A stretch of DNA of 64,000 bases from Micrasema longulum (GCA_022494885.1 JAGVSM010002634.1:124001-188000); one strand, 5' to 3'; shown: positions 50,798 through 62,255, numbered from the stretch's first letter. Notes: generated from the sequence alone by a model not told the origin. A program made the numbers and translations.

Positions 50798-53753
50798 CTG
50801 GAAAATTCGTGAAAAATTGTTTAAAATCTTAGTCTTAAATACGCCATTGGCTAAACTAGTCGCCTTTACGGACAAAAACCATTATATGATGATCAACCCG
50901 ACTGCAATTTAGTTTAGCTACAGTTAACAGCAATGCAATGGGCCTTAAGTACTTAGGTCGTGAATTGCAATCGCAAACCGAAACCGTCTGTTGGTCGATT
51001 GTTAGTCAACTTTTTACTTACCAAACCAAACATTTGGAACGCTTTTGTCGCATAAAATAGAGCTAAAGGGGTTCTCTTTAAGCGAGAGGTAGTTATTACA
51101 CTGGGTTTAAAATTCTACAAATTCTTAGAATACGGGAAAAGTATAAAAGAAAAGTTCTAATAGTAACTTATAAACACTGGAATGTCCAATTATAGTTTTT
51201 TCTCTGTGTTTAGGCTTGAGAAGAGTTCAACTGTCAAAGTGCTCCGAGTTTATTTACTGTAATTGTGTTAAGTGTTTGTATTGTACCCAATTGTGTCAGA
51301 TTAATACCCGTATGCAGAGACAAACCTTACGGTGAGGAGAGTACATTCTATTGTCTTCACCTTCGGGTTATTCTCTGTATTTGAAATTTGAATGTACTTT
51401 CCTCACCTTAAGTTTTGTCTCTGCATACGGGATAAGTATTCCTGTTTATTCTTTGCTTACAGTAATAGGTTTTTAGTAATAAGTAATGTTATTATCTGTA
51501 ATTTCTTCATTAATTGTGAGTTAATTTCTATTTTCAACTATTTTTTTTTCATTTTTGTAAATTCCTGTTCTGTAATATGGAGAGCGGGGAGAAACCTCTA
51601 GATCCTCCGGATGAAAAGGGAACAGTGAGATTTGCTGAAGAGGATGCCTGTGGTATGAGTTCACCTATTTTACAGTCATCAAAAGTCCGAACTAAACGCC
51701 TTCTGAAGGCTGACTCATTTGAGGAGACACTTCCGTCCGCAAAGGCGATGAGTGTTGATATTTTTTCTTCTTTTACTTATATTCCTCAGGAAAACACCTC
51801 CCCATCTATTTCCAACCAAGTTCCTCCTAATCCTTCCACCCAAACTCTCCCGAATCGCGCAAATTTATACTCAAATAAATCGGATGGACCTTTCATAGTC
51901 CATGTTCAGCAATGCGGGGCCGGACAGATCCACCTTATGAGTTATACAATGTTATTGCAATTTTTGGGGTTTTGAATGGCTTAGATATTCGCAAAATAAA
52001 TCCACAGATTTTGGACACAGAGTTCCTGACAACACGCATCATGTTAAAAGTTTCTCCAGCAATTCCTAGGCTGGTTGCGAGCTCTTTGTGCATGCTTCCA
52101 TCCTCAACTATGTGAACTCCCAAGTATTTAAAATTGTCAGCGTTCTTGATCCTCTACCCATTATTAAATATATGCTGATCAGAGTCAGGACAAGATTTGT
52201 TGCACTATAATAAATATTTCAATCGTGATTAACTCCCTCGGGAGAAAAGTGTAGTACTTAATTCTCCGCAAACACACGCTCACTTTGTTCTCACTTGAAC
52301 ACACTCAAAATATTATTACTATTACAACAACTTGAAAAAACATTTAAGTTTATGTTCATTGTAATTTATTATAGAAATAAAAGACGAGTGATACTTTAAT
52401 CCACAAATTTGGAATATACAGTGACCGGTTTGACCGAAAGCGTTGGGCAAAACTTTCGTATATTGGAAAAACCAGTCGTAAAATTGAACAAATGATAAAT
52501 GAAAATAAAGCCGCCGCAGCCTTTCACAATAATAACTCCTTAGCTAGTTTGTTGGTTAATACTTAAGACAAAAAAGATAAGTTTTCCAACTTAGGAACTT
52601 ACCTTCTTAATTGTAATGACTAAAAATACATGCTACGTAGGCCAAACGGGTAGGCCTTTAAAAGCCTTTAAAAGCGGCCTCCGTGGCGTAGTGGTCAAGA
52701 CGCTTGACTCACGCACGGAAGGTTCCGGGTTCGATTCCCGGTGAGAACACAAAAAATTAAAATGTGATTTTTCTCAAGCCTGGGTGCTCTGTGATGTAAT
52801 TCACCACTGTAATTAGGCCTCCTGGCCTGTTGTGGTGCAAAAAAAAATGTAATGTAATGTAAAAAAACACGCATAAAATAGCACATACAATCATGGTCTA
52901 GTAATAAAGATAATTTAAATTTTGCCAATCATTTAATAGAAAATAAACATTCCTTTGATTTAAAAAATAATGTAAAAAAATTCACATTGCACCTAAAGGC
53001 CATAAACTTGACAAACTAGAAATTCTCGAAATTAATAGATTAAAAAATAAACCCGACGTAGAATTACTTAATGAACAGATAACACACGTGCATTCTCCAT
53101 TACTTTACCCATTGTAATATTTTTTTACAAATGACTTTTTACCCTTGGTTTTTTAGAAATCATAATTGACAAAAATCACACTCACGAAGGATGGGACACT
53201 AAAAATAATAATAATAAATTACTTAAACTCATTAAATAGCATTATATCAACTCGTTAGTTAACCCGAAAAAAAATTGAAAATTATCTTCAAGCTAAAAAT
53301 AACTTTATTTCATTCATTTTTATGTAATTTTGAATTCTTTATCCTTACCTCTGTTTTGTATAAATACATTGAACTCCTTAATAAAGATACCAGTCTCGAA
53401 GATGTCGCGAAAGTGATGTTGCCGGTCACTGGATATTCCAATTTTTTTTATTAAAGTGTCACCCGTCGTTTATTTCTCTAATGTTTTTTTAAAAATGTAC
53501 CTTTTATGAAATTTATTAACATGTATATTTTTTTTAAATGAGTAAAGCAATTGCTTTTACCTATTACCCATACTGGAATATCAGATGATTTATGAAGTTC
53601 CTCTGCGTACGTCTTGTAGACTCCAATAACAGCTCCTATTCCTGGTATAATAACTATTAACTCTTTGGGTTTGGAATCCATGTTGAGTTCACCCCAGCAA
53701 CTAATTTGCGTTTGAACGCCATTTAATACAACTACTTTAAATGTACACGGCAT
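50085..53753 (-). CDS. Lipid-droplet-associated hydrolase-like gene B (LDAH family)
   Basis: Two coding exons: 53753-53561 (start MPCTFKVVVLNGVQTQISCW) and 50797-50085 (TAA), giving 301 residues. Donor GTAAAA follows PVWVIG; acceptor TTTTCCAG precedes GHGGHEE. Same phase-1 intron as genes A and C, here 2.8 kb and filled with parts of non-LTR elements, a Penelope-like element and a SINE. Catalytic S116 in GHSLGGWM, D251 in NDHWVPG and H278 in PFVHEF are intact. In the first strand the usual LPGLGG is IPGIGA, so one glycine is replaced by alanine; the consequence is unknown. AATAAA lies about 85 bases past the stop. Middle of the array, 5.1 kb downstream-to-start from gene A and 1.9 kb from gene C. 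Confidence 0.9.
51180..51920 (+). mobile_element. Non-LTR retrotransposon 5' end: 5' UTR and start of ORF1
   Basis: ORF from 51577: MESGEKPLDPPDEKGTVRFA to NKSDGPFIVHVQ; the last motif is common in Gag-like ORF1 of jockey-type elements. The 5' UTR holds an inverted repeat (51305-51430). Unlike all other LINE pieces here it is a 5' end, truncated on the 3' side. Confidence 0.65.
51305..51430. repeat. Inverted repeat in LINE 5' UTR
   Basis: CCCGTATGCAGAGACAAACC ... GTACATTC and GAATGTAC ... TTTTGTCTCTGCATACGGG, arms about 42 bp with about 40 bp between. Confidence 0.75.
51935..52170 (-). mobile_element. Non-LTR retrotransposon reverse transcriptase fragment, antisense to the ORF1 piece
   Basis: Minus strand reads NFKYLGVHIVEDGSMHKELA and TSLGIAGETFNMMR, the end of a LINE reverse transcriptase (KYLGV block). 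Confidence 0.65.
52380..53460 (+). mobile_element. Penelope-like element 3' part with GIY-YIG region, split by a SINE
   Basis: Reads WAKLSYIGKTSRKIEQMINE, NNNSLASLLVNT, YLLNCND, then after the SINE SWSSNKDNLNFANHLIENKH and, with a stop and frameshift, NRLKNKPDVELLNEQITHVH SPLLY. The order CN-YxGQTGR-FxxRxxEH-FAxHL is the Penelope endonuclease. Stops make it inactive. Lies in the intron of LDAH gene B. Confidence 0.75.
52676..52861 (+). mobile_element. tRNA-derived SINE, GGCCTCCGTGG family, copy 2
   Basis: GCGGCCTCCGTGGCGTAGTG, GGTTCGATTCCCGGTGAGAA and a (TGTAA)n tail. Inserted in the Penelope-like element just after the GRPFK codons. Confidence 0.88.
53561..53753 (-). CDS. LDAH-like gene B, exon 1
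   Basis: 193 bp, 64 codons plus one base, donor GTAAAA. Encodes ELIVIIPGIGAVIGVYKTYA and ends PVWVI plus the first base of Gly. Confidence 0.9.
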
Positions 53754-54061
53754 TTTATTTAATTACACAGCCCACTTATTTTGCGTTACTGATTGATACT
53801 GGAAGCTGTGTCATCGATTGATCGAAAGTGACGCGTTTATTGATTCAATTATCCTCATAGAGTAAAAATTCTGTATTGTATTGTATTGTATATTAATTAC
53901 TTTTTTCAACAATTTCGTCGTTGACAAGTCCATATATGAATATAATTAGAACAGACTTTGGTTAGGTGTTGAATATCTAACGTTTTATATAGGGAAAAAA
54001 ACGCAAACTTGTGTTCATCTACACTACCAATAGAAATTGTAAACAGGAAAACTACTAAATT

Positions 54062-54215
54062 TGTTGCAACAGAGAGGGAAAACATTTTTGAGAAGGGAAT
54101 ATGGAAATCTTATGACCTGTCATTGGCTAGTTAAAGTGGCCATTTTACACACTCTGTAACATTTACCATTCTGTCCAAGTTTAAACATCCGCATGTCTTC
54201 AACTCTTTTATCTGT
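54062..54215. mobile_element. Foldback MITE family, half copy 6
   Basis: GCAACAGAGAGGGAAAACAT to TCTGTCCAAGTTTAAACATC. Confidence 0.6.
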
Positions 54216-54239
54216 TGACTTTTGGCATTGAATTTTTTT

Positions 54240-54515
54240 GGTTTATCGACTTTGGAAAGGAAAAAGTTACCAATGGCCCTTTAGCAACTTTACAGAAGAG
54301 CCAATTAAAGTTTTCAAAATTAATATGAGGTTTATACAAGATAAATTTTATTTAATTTATGTAGGGATCTCGTCAAAATAAAACGTATGTGTGAGTTTTT
54401 TTTTTAAAGTAAAAATTGACTTAAAAACTTTTTTTGGCTCTTCTGTACAGTTGCAGGATGTAACATGTCGTTTGGTAACTTTTTTCCTTTCCAGAGTCGA
54501 TATTATATTGTAAAG
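54240..54515. mobile_element. MITE with ATCGACTTTGGAAAGG ends
   Basis: ATCGACTTTGGAAAGGAAAA at the left, complement of CTTTTTTCCTTTCCAGAGTC at the right; arms about 75 bp including CAGAAGAGCCAA. Non-coding. Confidence 0.65.
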
Positions 54516-54888
54516 GTTTTATAAAGGCTCTATTTATTTAATTAATTTATTTTTTACTTACATTGAAAACATTACAGAGTATCTTATTCATTATCAATAC
54601 ATTACAAAACATACACATCAGATTTATTAAATAGGAAAGACAAAATAAGGTAATGTAAAATGGATATACGAGTACATATTATTACAGTTTGGAAATTGCA
54701 TTCCCAAGAGAAATCCCACTGTCAGGAAATATATCGACATCCGAGGTGATACGATTGAATAACACGATTGCACTACCCACCGGCATAACCATTTTATATT
54801 CCAGGTTAAAAAATCAATATATTCATAAATATATACGAATACACGGTTTTTCAGGGCCAGACCACGAAACTTCAGAGGAATTAAGAAA

Positions 54889-55076
54889 TTCACCTCGAGG
54901 AATGTTCATTCCTCGAGGTAAGCTTTTAAAAAAATCCTAATAACGGGTTTGCGGAAGGGATGCTAGGGTAAGAAATTGAACTTCATTTTTAGATCATAAA
55001 AATAATATTTTAAAGAAGACTTTGGAAAATAATATTAGGATTTTTTTAAAGCTTATTGTGAGAAATGTTCCTTTGA
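54889..55076. repeat. Compound foldback with CCTCGAGGAAT palindrome
   Basis: CCTCGAGGAATGTTCATTCC then TCGAGG is a perfect palindrome around a short loop (54892-54918). TAAGCTTTTAAAAAAATCCT at 54919 pairs with AGGATTTTTTTAAAGCTTA at 55040. Confidence 0.6.
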
Positions 55077-55255
55077 AAAAACTTATTATATATATAACTG
55101 ACCCAAGTATCAAACGATATGATTCTGTACTTACCGAGATATGACATAAGTGCAAAATAAAAAATTAAACCGCTATCATGTAAAGTTGAAGAAAATCATA
55201 TGCGTCGTTGTTTTACAATTATGACGATTTATGTTCCCTGACTTTTTCGCCGAGG

Positions 55256-55595
55256 TTTTCAATGAAAAAATTGAGTGGGTTTTTTTTATTTGTTAAAAGA
55301 CTATTAAACTAAGCCAAAAATTTAGACAAATAGTTCATGTAACAGCGCCATGATTTTTTTAAAGTTCCTTATTTCTGAAATCTCCGCGTGTGACGTCTCA
55401 AGTTCTCTTCGCTCAGTTCTGCGAATTGGTCCGTGAACTTACCATAAACCGAAAATCTTTCACAACTCTCCTATCATTGATTGATTCATATGAACTAGTG
55501 ACGTCGCTCAAAGTAGTTCGTTTTTATTAAAATATTTTTTTTACGTTTTCAAGACAATTTGCTGCACAAAACAAGCCGCCACTCATTCCTATTTA
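55256..55595 (-). mobile_element. MITE, AATGAGGAA family, copy 3, against the 3' end of LDAH gene C
   Basis: Complement of the 2128-2553 copy: CTATTAAACTAAGCCAAAAA, ATTTCTGAAATCTCCGCGT, ACTAGTGACGTCGC. It ends about 20 bases past the stop codon of gene C. Confidence 0.6.
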
Positions 55596-55615
55596 GCAAG
55601 GGTTTTATTATATCA

Positions 55616-56328
55616 CTACTGTAAATATCCCATCACAATCTTTTCTGTTATTTTTGCCAATTCGACTGCCGCAAAAAGCGGAAATTCGTGCATATATGGG
55701 ACCGCAATCATTTTAAGATCAGGAATACATTTTTTATAACCTCTGAACACACTTCCAGGTACCCAACTATCATCTTCCACATAAATAACATTAACTCTGC
55801 TTTTATTTATCCTCAAAATGTCAATATCAAAATGTTTTACCACTTCCAGCATGTCGTAGAGCATGTGCGCAAATTTTTCGAAAGTGGACGGCCGAAGTAT
55901 TTGAGTAAATTCTTCCAAATGATACGGAGATACTTTGAATTGGAAGTACAGGATTTTAGATAGGATACATTTTTGGATGCTCAGGGCAAGACAGTCGAAT
56001 GTAAAAATGATAAAATGGAGTAGCCAAAGCATGTATCTTAAGTATTTATCCCAAAGCACTCCACGTGATGTCTTGACTATGTTCTCCAAAGCAGGATACA
56101 GTAATGTAACAGACACTATCTTCTTGTCGATTTCTGGTATTTTGAGAAGTTGTACAGACATCCAGCCACCTAAGGAATGTCCCACCAGGTGTATTCTGGT
56201 CGCCGGATCCACCGTTTTCGTGAAGAACTCTATCTTTTGCTGCAGTACAGCTCGAAGAGTAAAATAGTCTTCCTTTCCCTTGAGTGGACCGGGATCAACA
56301 TCTTTCACATCTTCGTGACCACCGTGAC
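55616..56328 (-). CDS. LDAH-like gene C, exon 2
   Basis: 713 bp, same length as exon 2 of gene B; carries S117, D252 and H279. Confidence 0.92.
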
Positions 56329-59300
56329 CTGGAAAAATGTATTAAAATCCATTTGAAACCAAAATAATTGTCTATTAAGTAGATACAAATATCAAACAAA
56401 TATCATTGCATATTTGTATGAATCATGCGATCATTAGAATAAATATGTTATATGTTATTTATCACAATAATTATTGTGTATTTAATATTATTTTAGTATT
56501 TCAAATAAAAAATTACACATTACAAATATTTAAGCGTAGATACTAATTACGTATTACATATTTTTATACTAGACGAACACCTTATTGTTTAGTATTAATA
56601 AAATAAGGGTGTACCTATTGATTCAGTCGGTAAATGTCACCAAACATGTCAACCCCCTACTGGGTGAAGGAACGGTCATAGAACGATATTTTGGGCGTTA
56701 TGTTTTTCTTTTTAAAATAACAAAATCGGCCATAAAATTAAAAATAGTGTACCGAGTACAAATTTCACATTAAAAACAATAAATAATTTTGAAAAGCAAT
56801 TAATTTTTTTTTGGGAAAAGCAAATTATTGATTCTGGAGTGGGTGGCTTTTGGAACCAGTACGACTATGTACTAACGACTTATAGTTAATTATTATTTAT
56901 TGTTATATTTATATAGTCATATTTTTGCAATATTTTTTTTTATTAAATATATATTCGCAGCCACAGAGAAGTTACTATTTTTGTATTATTGACAATATTT
57001 TTGGGACATTTTCACTAATTTTAACTACATTATTAAAGACCATTATTTGCTTTTTTCAAAATTATTAAGTCTTTAATTTTTGTTTAAATTCATTTCAACA
57101 GAGGGAAAAAAATTGAGAAGGGAATATGGAAGTCTAGGCATTTACAGGGCTTATGACCAGTCATTGGCTGGTTTAAGTGGCCACTTTACACACTGCGTAA
57201 CATTCACCATTCTACCCATGTTTGAACATCCACATTTCCTCAACTCTTCCATCTGTTGACTTTTGTGAAGTAAAAGAGCTGAAACCTGCCACTTAAACCA
57301 GCCAATGACAGGTCATAAGCCCTGTAAATGCCTAGACTTCCATATTCCCTTCTCAAAAATTTTCCCTCTATTAAAATAAATTTAAATATGAACAACTCCC
57401 TAGGGAGGAAATCCAGCCAGTTTGCAAGCATTTGGACATAATCAAACATTGTTGAATTACTACCTGGTAAAAGAAGAAGTATAAAAATTGGGAGATTGTT
57501 TTCAGGCGTTGCCTAGAAGGTGATTTGGTTTAGCCGGATGAATCTCACCCACATGATAAAGGTTTCAGCTCTTTTACTTCACAAAAATCAACAGATGGAA
57601 GAGTTGAGGAAATGTGGATGTTCAAACGTGGGCAGAATGGTGAATGTTACACAGTGTGTAAAGTGGCCACTTAAACCAGCCAATGACAGGTCATAAGCCC
57701 TGTAAATGCCTAGACTTCCATATTCCCTTTAATTTTTGTTTTATTATTCTTTTTTATTTTATTATGATTTTTGAAAAATTCTCTATTTCTTATTTTTTTA
57801 TTAAAACAAACGTATTAATAATAAATGGTGAGCGCGTTTGCCTACCTAGCAAGGGGTGTTGGGTTTGATCCCCGACATGGTTGATATAAAATATTTATTA
57901 AAAAGGGTGTTTTCACATTAGAATATTTCTTAATGTAACAAAAATGATCAAGAAACGCTACTATTAGTGTACCGATGCAGTGCCTTTATCCGCCATTAGG
58001 TGCGGAAAGGGAATGATGATTATTAAAATATTCTTTATATTGAACAATATAATATAATAATAATAATATTAAAATAGTTCAATTATTTTAAAAATTTAAG
58101 GTTTTAGATAAAAATTGCTACATAAAAAGAATTGTTTGCTTCAAAAACATAAAGATAAAATAAATAGTAGTATTTCTAGGTCACAAAACGTAAGTACGCG
58201 ACCTAGAACAGGTGGTAATATCTTAATTCCTAAATTAAAAACAACTACTGCTCAACATCATTATACTTACAGAGGAATATTTTTCTTTAATGAAATGAAC
58301 AAAGATAATAAAAAGTACAGTCAGGAATACAACATATTTAAGAAAGAAGTGAAAAATTACATTTTTAATTCTTCTTTATGTAACACTGATTGAAAACATC
58401 GTTTATATCTTTTTTGTAATTTATTTACATTATCCTAAAAATATTATTAATTAAAATAAAATAAACTATTGTAAGACGTCACTCCCTATTATGTACACAT
58501 GAATTGTTTATTTCTTTTACGTAATGGGAAACGTTAATATAAATATATGTATTTGATAAATGTAAAAATTAGTATTTAGTTGTAATAGTGTATTTTTATT
58601 TGTCATTAATAAATAAAACAAATATTTTTTTTAAATAGCTTTAAAACGAGTAAGAAGCCAGTTAGAATATGGGTCCTCAGTTTGGTCTCCTCATTATATT
58701 ACCCAAATAAACAGTATGGAGAAGGTCCAACACATGATTTTAGGATTTATGAATTTCAAATTAAACATTCCAATTGAAGAGCTTAATTTTAAATGTTTAA
58801 TGAAGCAGTTAAAATTAATATGTATTAGTGATAGAAAGGAAATTTCATATTTAGTGCTACTTTTCAAGTTATTAAATAATGTTCTTGATAGTCCCAAACT
58901 TTTAAATTGTGTGATTTTTTATGTGAGACAGCGTGAGACGAAACAAAATACTTTTTTTGCTGTTGATTTGCATAGTTCAAACTATGCTAAATTCTCACCT
59001 ATTCCACGGATCCACATGTTAGCAAACAAACATGGAAACTTAGATTTATTTAATTTATCTTTATACAAATTTAAAATATTACTTTTTAATCACTTTTTTT
59101 TCATATTATAATTATGTTCTATGTGTTACACTTGTTTTACTGTTTATACTATGATACATCGCCTCTGTTACTTCAATACTTTTTATATTAAAACCTTTTA
59201 TTTATTGTTAATTTGTTGCATACCTATGTTATAATTTCTTATTTAATTTTTCTTTCTTATTTCCTTATTTTCTGCTGATTTTATTCCATGTATCTATATT

Positions 59301-60435
59301 TTCTATACTGTGTACAGGTATTTTGTTTCATTATAATTGTTTTTCAATATTATTTTATACTTTGTCAAAGGCGTAAGCCGTCGAAATAAATAAAACATGT
59401 ATTTTTGTATCTAGTGAGGCTACTAGGAATATTTCCTTGGAGTTTTACATGTCAAGCACTTATTTATTTTTTTATTTTTTAAATATTTTGTCATGAAGGG
59501 TTAGTACAAAACCTCAATAAACTCCAATTCAAATCATGATAACTACTCAAAACGGAATGATAATGGAAATACAATGCGACTACTCAAATTTTCCTCACCT
59601 CAACCCCTCGAAGTACCCTTATTTCTTCAGTGTTAATAATTTCTTATGGCCCGTAATGAGTTTAAGTAACTCCTGAGAATATTATATGCATGTATATATT
59701 TATTTGTATATTACATTTATTTATTATTGATTACAGTATACTAAATTAAAAATGAATGTCGATAAATCGAACGTGATGGTTTTTGAAAGAAATTAAAGTA
59801 CGACTAAATGTGAAATCACTGTGAATTTGTGTATTTGGGAAGTATATTTACTAGGGAATAGCTGAAAAATATCTTGAAAGGAGGGTGAGTGCCGGGAACA
59901 TAGTGAACAGTGCACTTAAATCAACCTTGGCAAATAGATGTTTGTCGCAAGAGGCAAAATAAGCAGTTCATAATGGATCACTGGTCCTGACCTTAATGAA
60001 TGGGAGCAAAATATGGACTTGGAAAAACAGGGATGAAAGAAGGCTGAATGCTGTCGAAATGCGATCTCTCAGGCGAATGCGTGGTAAAACTATGCACGAT
60101 AGATGCACAAATGTTGAGATCCGTACATTATGTAAGGCTGAGACAAGCATTATCGACAAAATCAAGAAAGGAGCTCTGCGCTGGTTTGGACACGTAGAGC
60201 GAATGGACAGCGAAAGAATGGCTAAGAATATTTACAATAATGTTGATGGATGGAGAAATAGAGGAAGTCCGAGAAAGACAAATCCAACAAATACTTGAAG
60301 ATGGGCATGTCAAAAGTCGGAATAGTCGGCGTGCGCGCATGAGAAGATGTATGCATGTAGAGGAAGCGAGATCTGTATGCAAAGATAGAGTGATGTGGTG
60401 TTCTATCCCTATGCCTACCGTTACGGGGAAATGGT

Positions 60436-60466
<31 letters not shown>

Positions 60467-61072
60467 AATAAAAAATATTAAAAATTCTAATGCGGAGTTG
60501 TGCTAGTTGCGTGATTATTACAAAGGCGTACATGTTAAATTGTATCTAAAGGTTAAATCGCGAATCATTTTCATGATTTTACATATTTTAATATCAATCA
60601 TTGTCGATTAATCAATGTTTTTTACTCGCATTAACAAATTCACTGATAATTTTACGTGTTTATTATCATCCTAAAAACACTTGTAGGTAGTTTTGAGGTG
60701 AAAACTTCCACTTATTTACCAATCATTTTGTAATTTTATACTTATTTTGTCAAGATTTCTCAATATTTTTTTTTTTTTTATATAAAAAATAAATGTAAAC
60801 AATAACATTACAGAGTAGATAATTTCACGACCGAGTAGCTACCACCGTAAGACGAGGTTAAAAAAAATGTATTCACCTATGATCCATACTGGAAGATTTG
60901 TAGATCTATGAAGATGTTCTGCGTATGTTTTATACACTTCTACGACGCCTCCTAACCCCGGTATTAAAACAATTATTTCATCGAATTTTTTTGATTTTTC
61001 GTTTCTTTCGCCCCAACAGCCAATGCGAGTAGGAACTCCATTTAATTCAACTAGTTTAAATTTACACTTCAT
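55616..61072 (-). CDS. Lipid-droplet-associated hydrolase-like gene C (LDAH family)
   Basis: Two coding exons: 61072-60877 (start MKCKFKLVELNGVPTRIGCW) and 56328-55616 (TAG), giving 302 residues. Donor GTGAAT follows PVWIIG; acceptor TTTTTCCAG precedes GHGGHED. Catalytic S117 in GHSLGGWM, D252 in DDSWVPG and H279 in PYMHEF are intact, and LIPGLGG of the first strand is canonical. The 4.5-kb intron carries four non-LTR fragments and several foldback copies. A poly(A) signal (AATAAA) lies within 15 bases of the stop, immediately before a MITE copy, so the 3' UTR is very short or runs into the MITE. Function by family: esterase/lipase-like hydrolase at lipid droplets; substrate not determined. 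Confidence 0.9.
57096..57368. mobile_element. Foldback MITE family, full copy 7
   Basis: CAACAGAGGGAAAAAAATTG to GAAATTTTCCCTCT-like right end; both arms with GGCCACTTTACACACTG and AAACCAGCCAATGACAGGTC. Confidence 0.75.
57555..57735. mobile_element. Foldback MITE family, half copy 8
   Basis: CTCTTTTACTTCACAAAAAT to TAGACTTCCATATTCCC, same orientation as the right arm of copy 7. Confidence 0.7.
57828..58020 (+). mobile_element. SINE, TGGTTGATACAAAAT family, 5'-truncated copy
   Basis: GGGTTTGATCCCCGACATGG, then TGATATAAAATATTTATTAA and CGCCATTAGGTGCGGAAAGG. Confidence 0.7.
58090..58400 (+). mobile_element. Non-LTR retrotransposon 3' fragment
   Basis: STRPRTGGNILIPKLKTTTA then QHHYTYRGIFFFNEMNKD, the C-terminal block of insect LINE polymerases. 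Confidence 0.6.
58630..59400 (+). mobile_element. Non-LTR retrotransposon 3' end (jockey/CR1 group)
   Basis: VRSQLEYGSSVWSPHYITQI, NSMEKVQHMILGFMNFKLNI, RKEISYLVLLFKLLNNVLDS and PRIHMLANKHGNLDLFNLSL to a stop at 59111. The 3' end is GCGTAAGCCGTCGAAATAAA. Continuous frame. Confidence 0.8.
59754..60470 (+). mobile_element. 5'-truncated non-LTR retrotransposon (RTE-like) with long (GTT)n tail
   Basis: Begins at MNVDKSNVMVFER-type sequence, has an internal deletion near 59825, several frameshifts and in-frame stops, and the block [20 protein letters not shown] and [20 protein letters not shown]. It ends in about ten GTT units (60433-60466). ATTAAAAAT at 59745-59753 and 60477-60485 may be its target duplication. 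Lies in the intron of LDAH gene C. Confidence 0.8.
60877..61072 (-). CDS. LDAH-like gene C, exon 1
   Basis: 196 bp, 65 codons plus one base, donor GTGAAT. The reading frame is open further up to 61126, but the start at 61072 matches the paralogues. Confidence 0.9.
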
Positions 61073-61379
61073 CTTAAAACAAAAAAACTTTGTCGAATAG
61101 TTCAAATGTAATTCCGATGACCGCACACTTTGAATTGACTAATATCACATGATTGTTTGGATTTATAGCAGTTGTGCGGTACCTAAAATTGCAATTTTTA
61201 TGATAACATTTTAAATAGTAGTTTTTTTCCCATTGCAACTTACTGAGATGGATTTACTAATAATATTTTGGTTTATATCTGTCAAATAAAAAGTGACTTC
61301 TCATTTTGTTATGTTTTGGTCAACAGTTTTTGATGACCTCTGTAATCAAAGTTACTACAGAGGGGGATTACAGTTTTCT

Positions 61380-61600
61380 GAATGTTTCAAAAATATTTCA
61401 ATTGATTGCAACAGAAAAATATATTTTTGAGAAAAGAATATGGAGGTCTAGGCATGGCTGTGTAGTATTAACCATTCTGCCTATGGTTGAACATCCGCAT
61501 TTTCTCAACTCTTTCATCCGCTGTCTGTTATGAAGTGAAAGAGCTTAAATCTTTATAGATGTGGGTAAGATTTATCTGGCTAAATTATTTCACCTACTAG
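61380..61600. mobile_element. Foldback MITE family, diverged copy 9
   Basis: GAGAAAAGAATATGGAGGTC-TAGGCATG, then TTAACCATTCTGCCTATGGT and CTCAACTCTTTCATC. The central GGCCACTTT block is deleted. Confidence 0.5.
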
Positions 61601-61624
61601 ACAACGCTTAATAACACTCCCCTG

Positions 61625-62135
61625 TCTTATCAAAAAATATTTTTTGATTAAAAATATATTTGTGACAAAAATAAAGCGCAATGGCTGAAACTAACCTCAA
61701 ACATTATAATTATTTTATGAAAAAACTTATAAACCATATTTATGTTGCACTCATCGATAGATAAGTGATCGGTAAAAATATAATTAAAATATTTTATCTC
61801 TTTTTTATTTTAGGCCAACTAAAAATTTTGTTTTTTACCATGGGAGATATTTAAGAACCGGGATGTGTATACTGTTTTTTGATCAACCTATAAAATTTAT
61901 TTTTGGTCGACTTATAAAAAGATATAACGTGGTCAATATATAAAGGAAGATATAAATGAAAACCACCTAGATATAAATTGGAAAAACTGTTTATTATTGA
62001 AAGATATCCGGCTTAGGAGCTCGCCAAATATCTGGTATCCGGCCAATCCACTATTCACTTCATCACAAAAAGATATATTATTTTTAAAAAAGAAACATCT
62101 GTGTTCCTACAATTTACGAACATACTTCTTTTTTG
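61625..62135. other. Spacer, nothing recognised
   Basis: AT-rich; no frame or repeat match. Confidence 0.45.
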
Positions 62136-62139
62136 GGGG

Positions 62140-62255
62140 CCATTTTCTACGAGTTGTAAATAACTAACTATTAGGATATGGGAATCAAGTTGTGGTAGAA
62201 GGGAGTGCAAACCTTGGACCTTTGATCTGTGAGTTCGCGACGCAACCCGATCTAT
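62140..62255 (-). mobile_element. tRNA-like SINE, GTGGCTAGTGTTGCGG family, fragment
   Basis: GGCCATTTTCTACGAGTTGT and GACCTTTGATCTGTGAGTTC are the complement of the 49205 copy. Confidence 0.55.

Noticed and set aside
52676..52760. tRNA gene (A and B boxes)
   Set aside because: No full cloverleaf; followed by a SINE body and (TGTAA)n tail repeated at 13338-13530.
53395..53445. Second hammerhead-like motif (CTCGAAGATGTCGCGAAAGTG) at the Penelope-like 3' end
   Set aside because: The core CTGANGA is not present and no three-way junction could be drawn by eye.
54627..54940. Overlapping open frames of 83-88 codons on both strands
   Set aside because: No recognised motif, no splice context and adjacent to foldback DNA; chance frames are likely.
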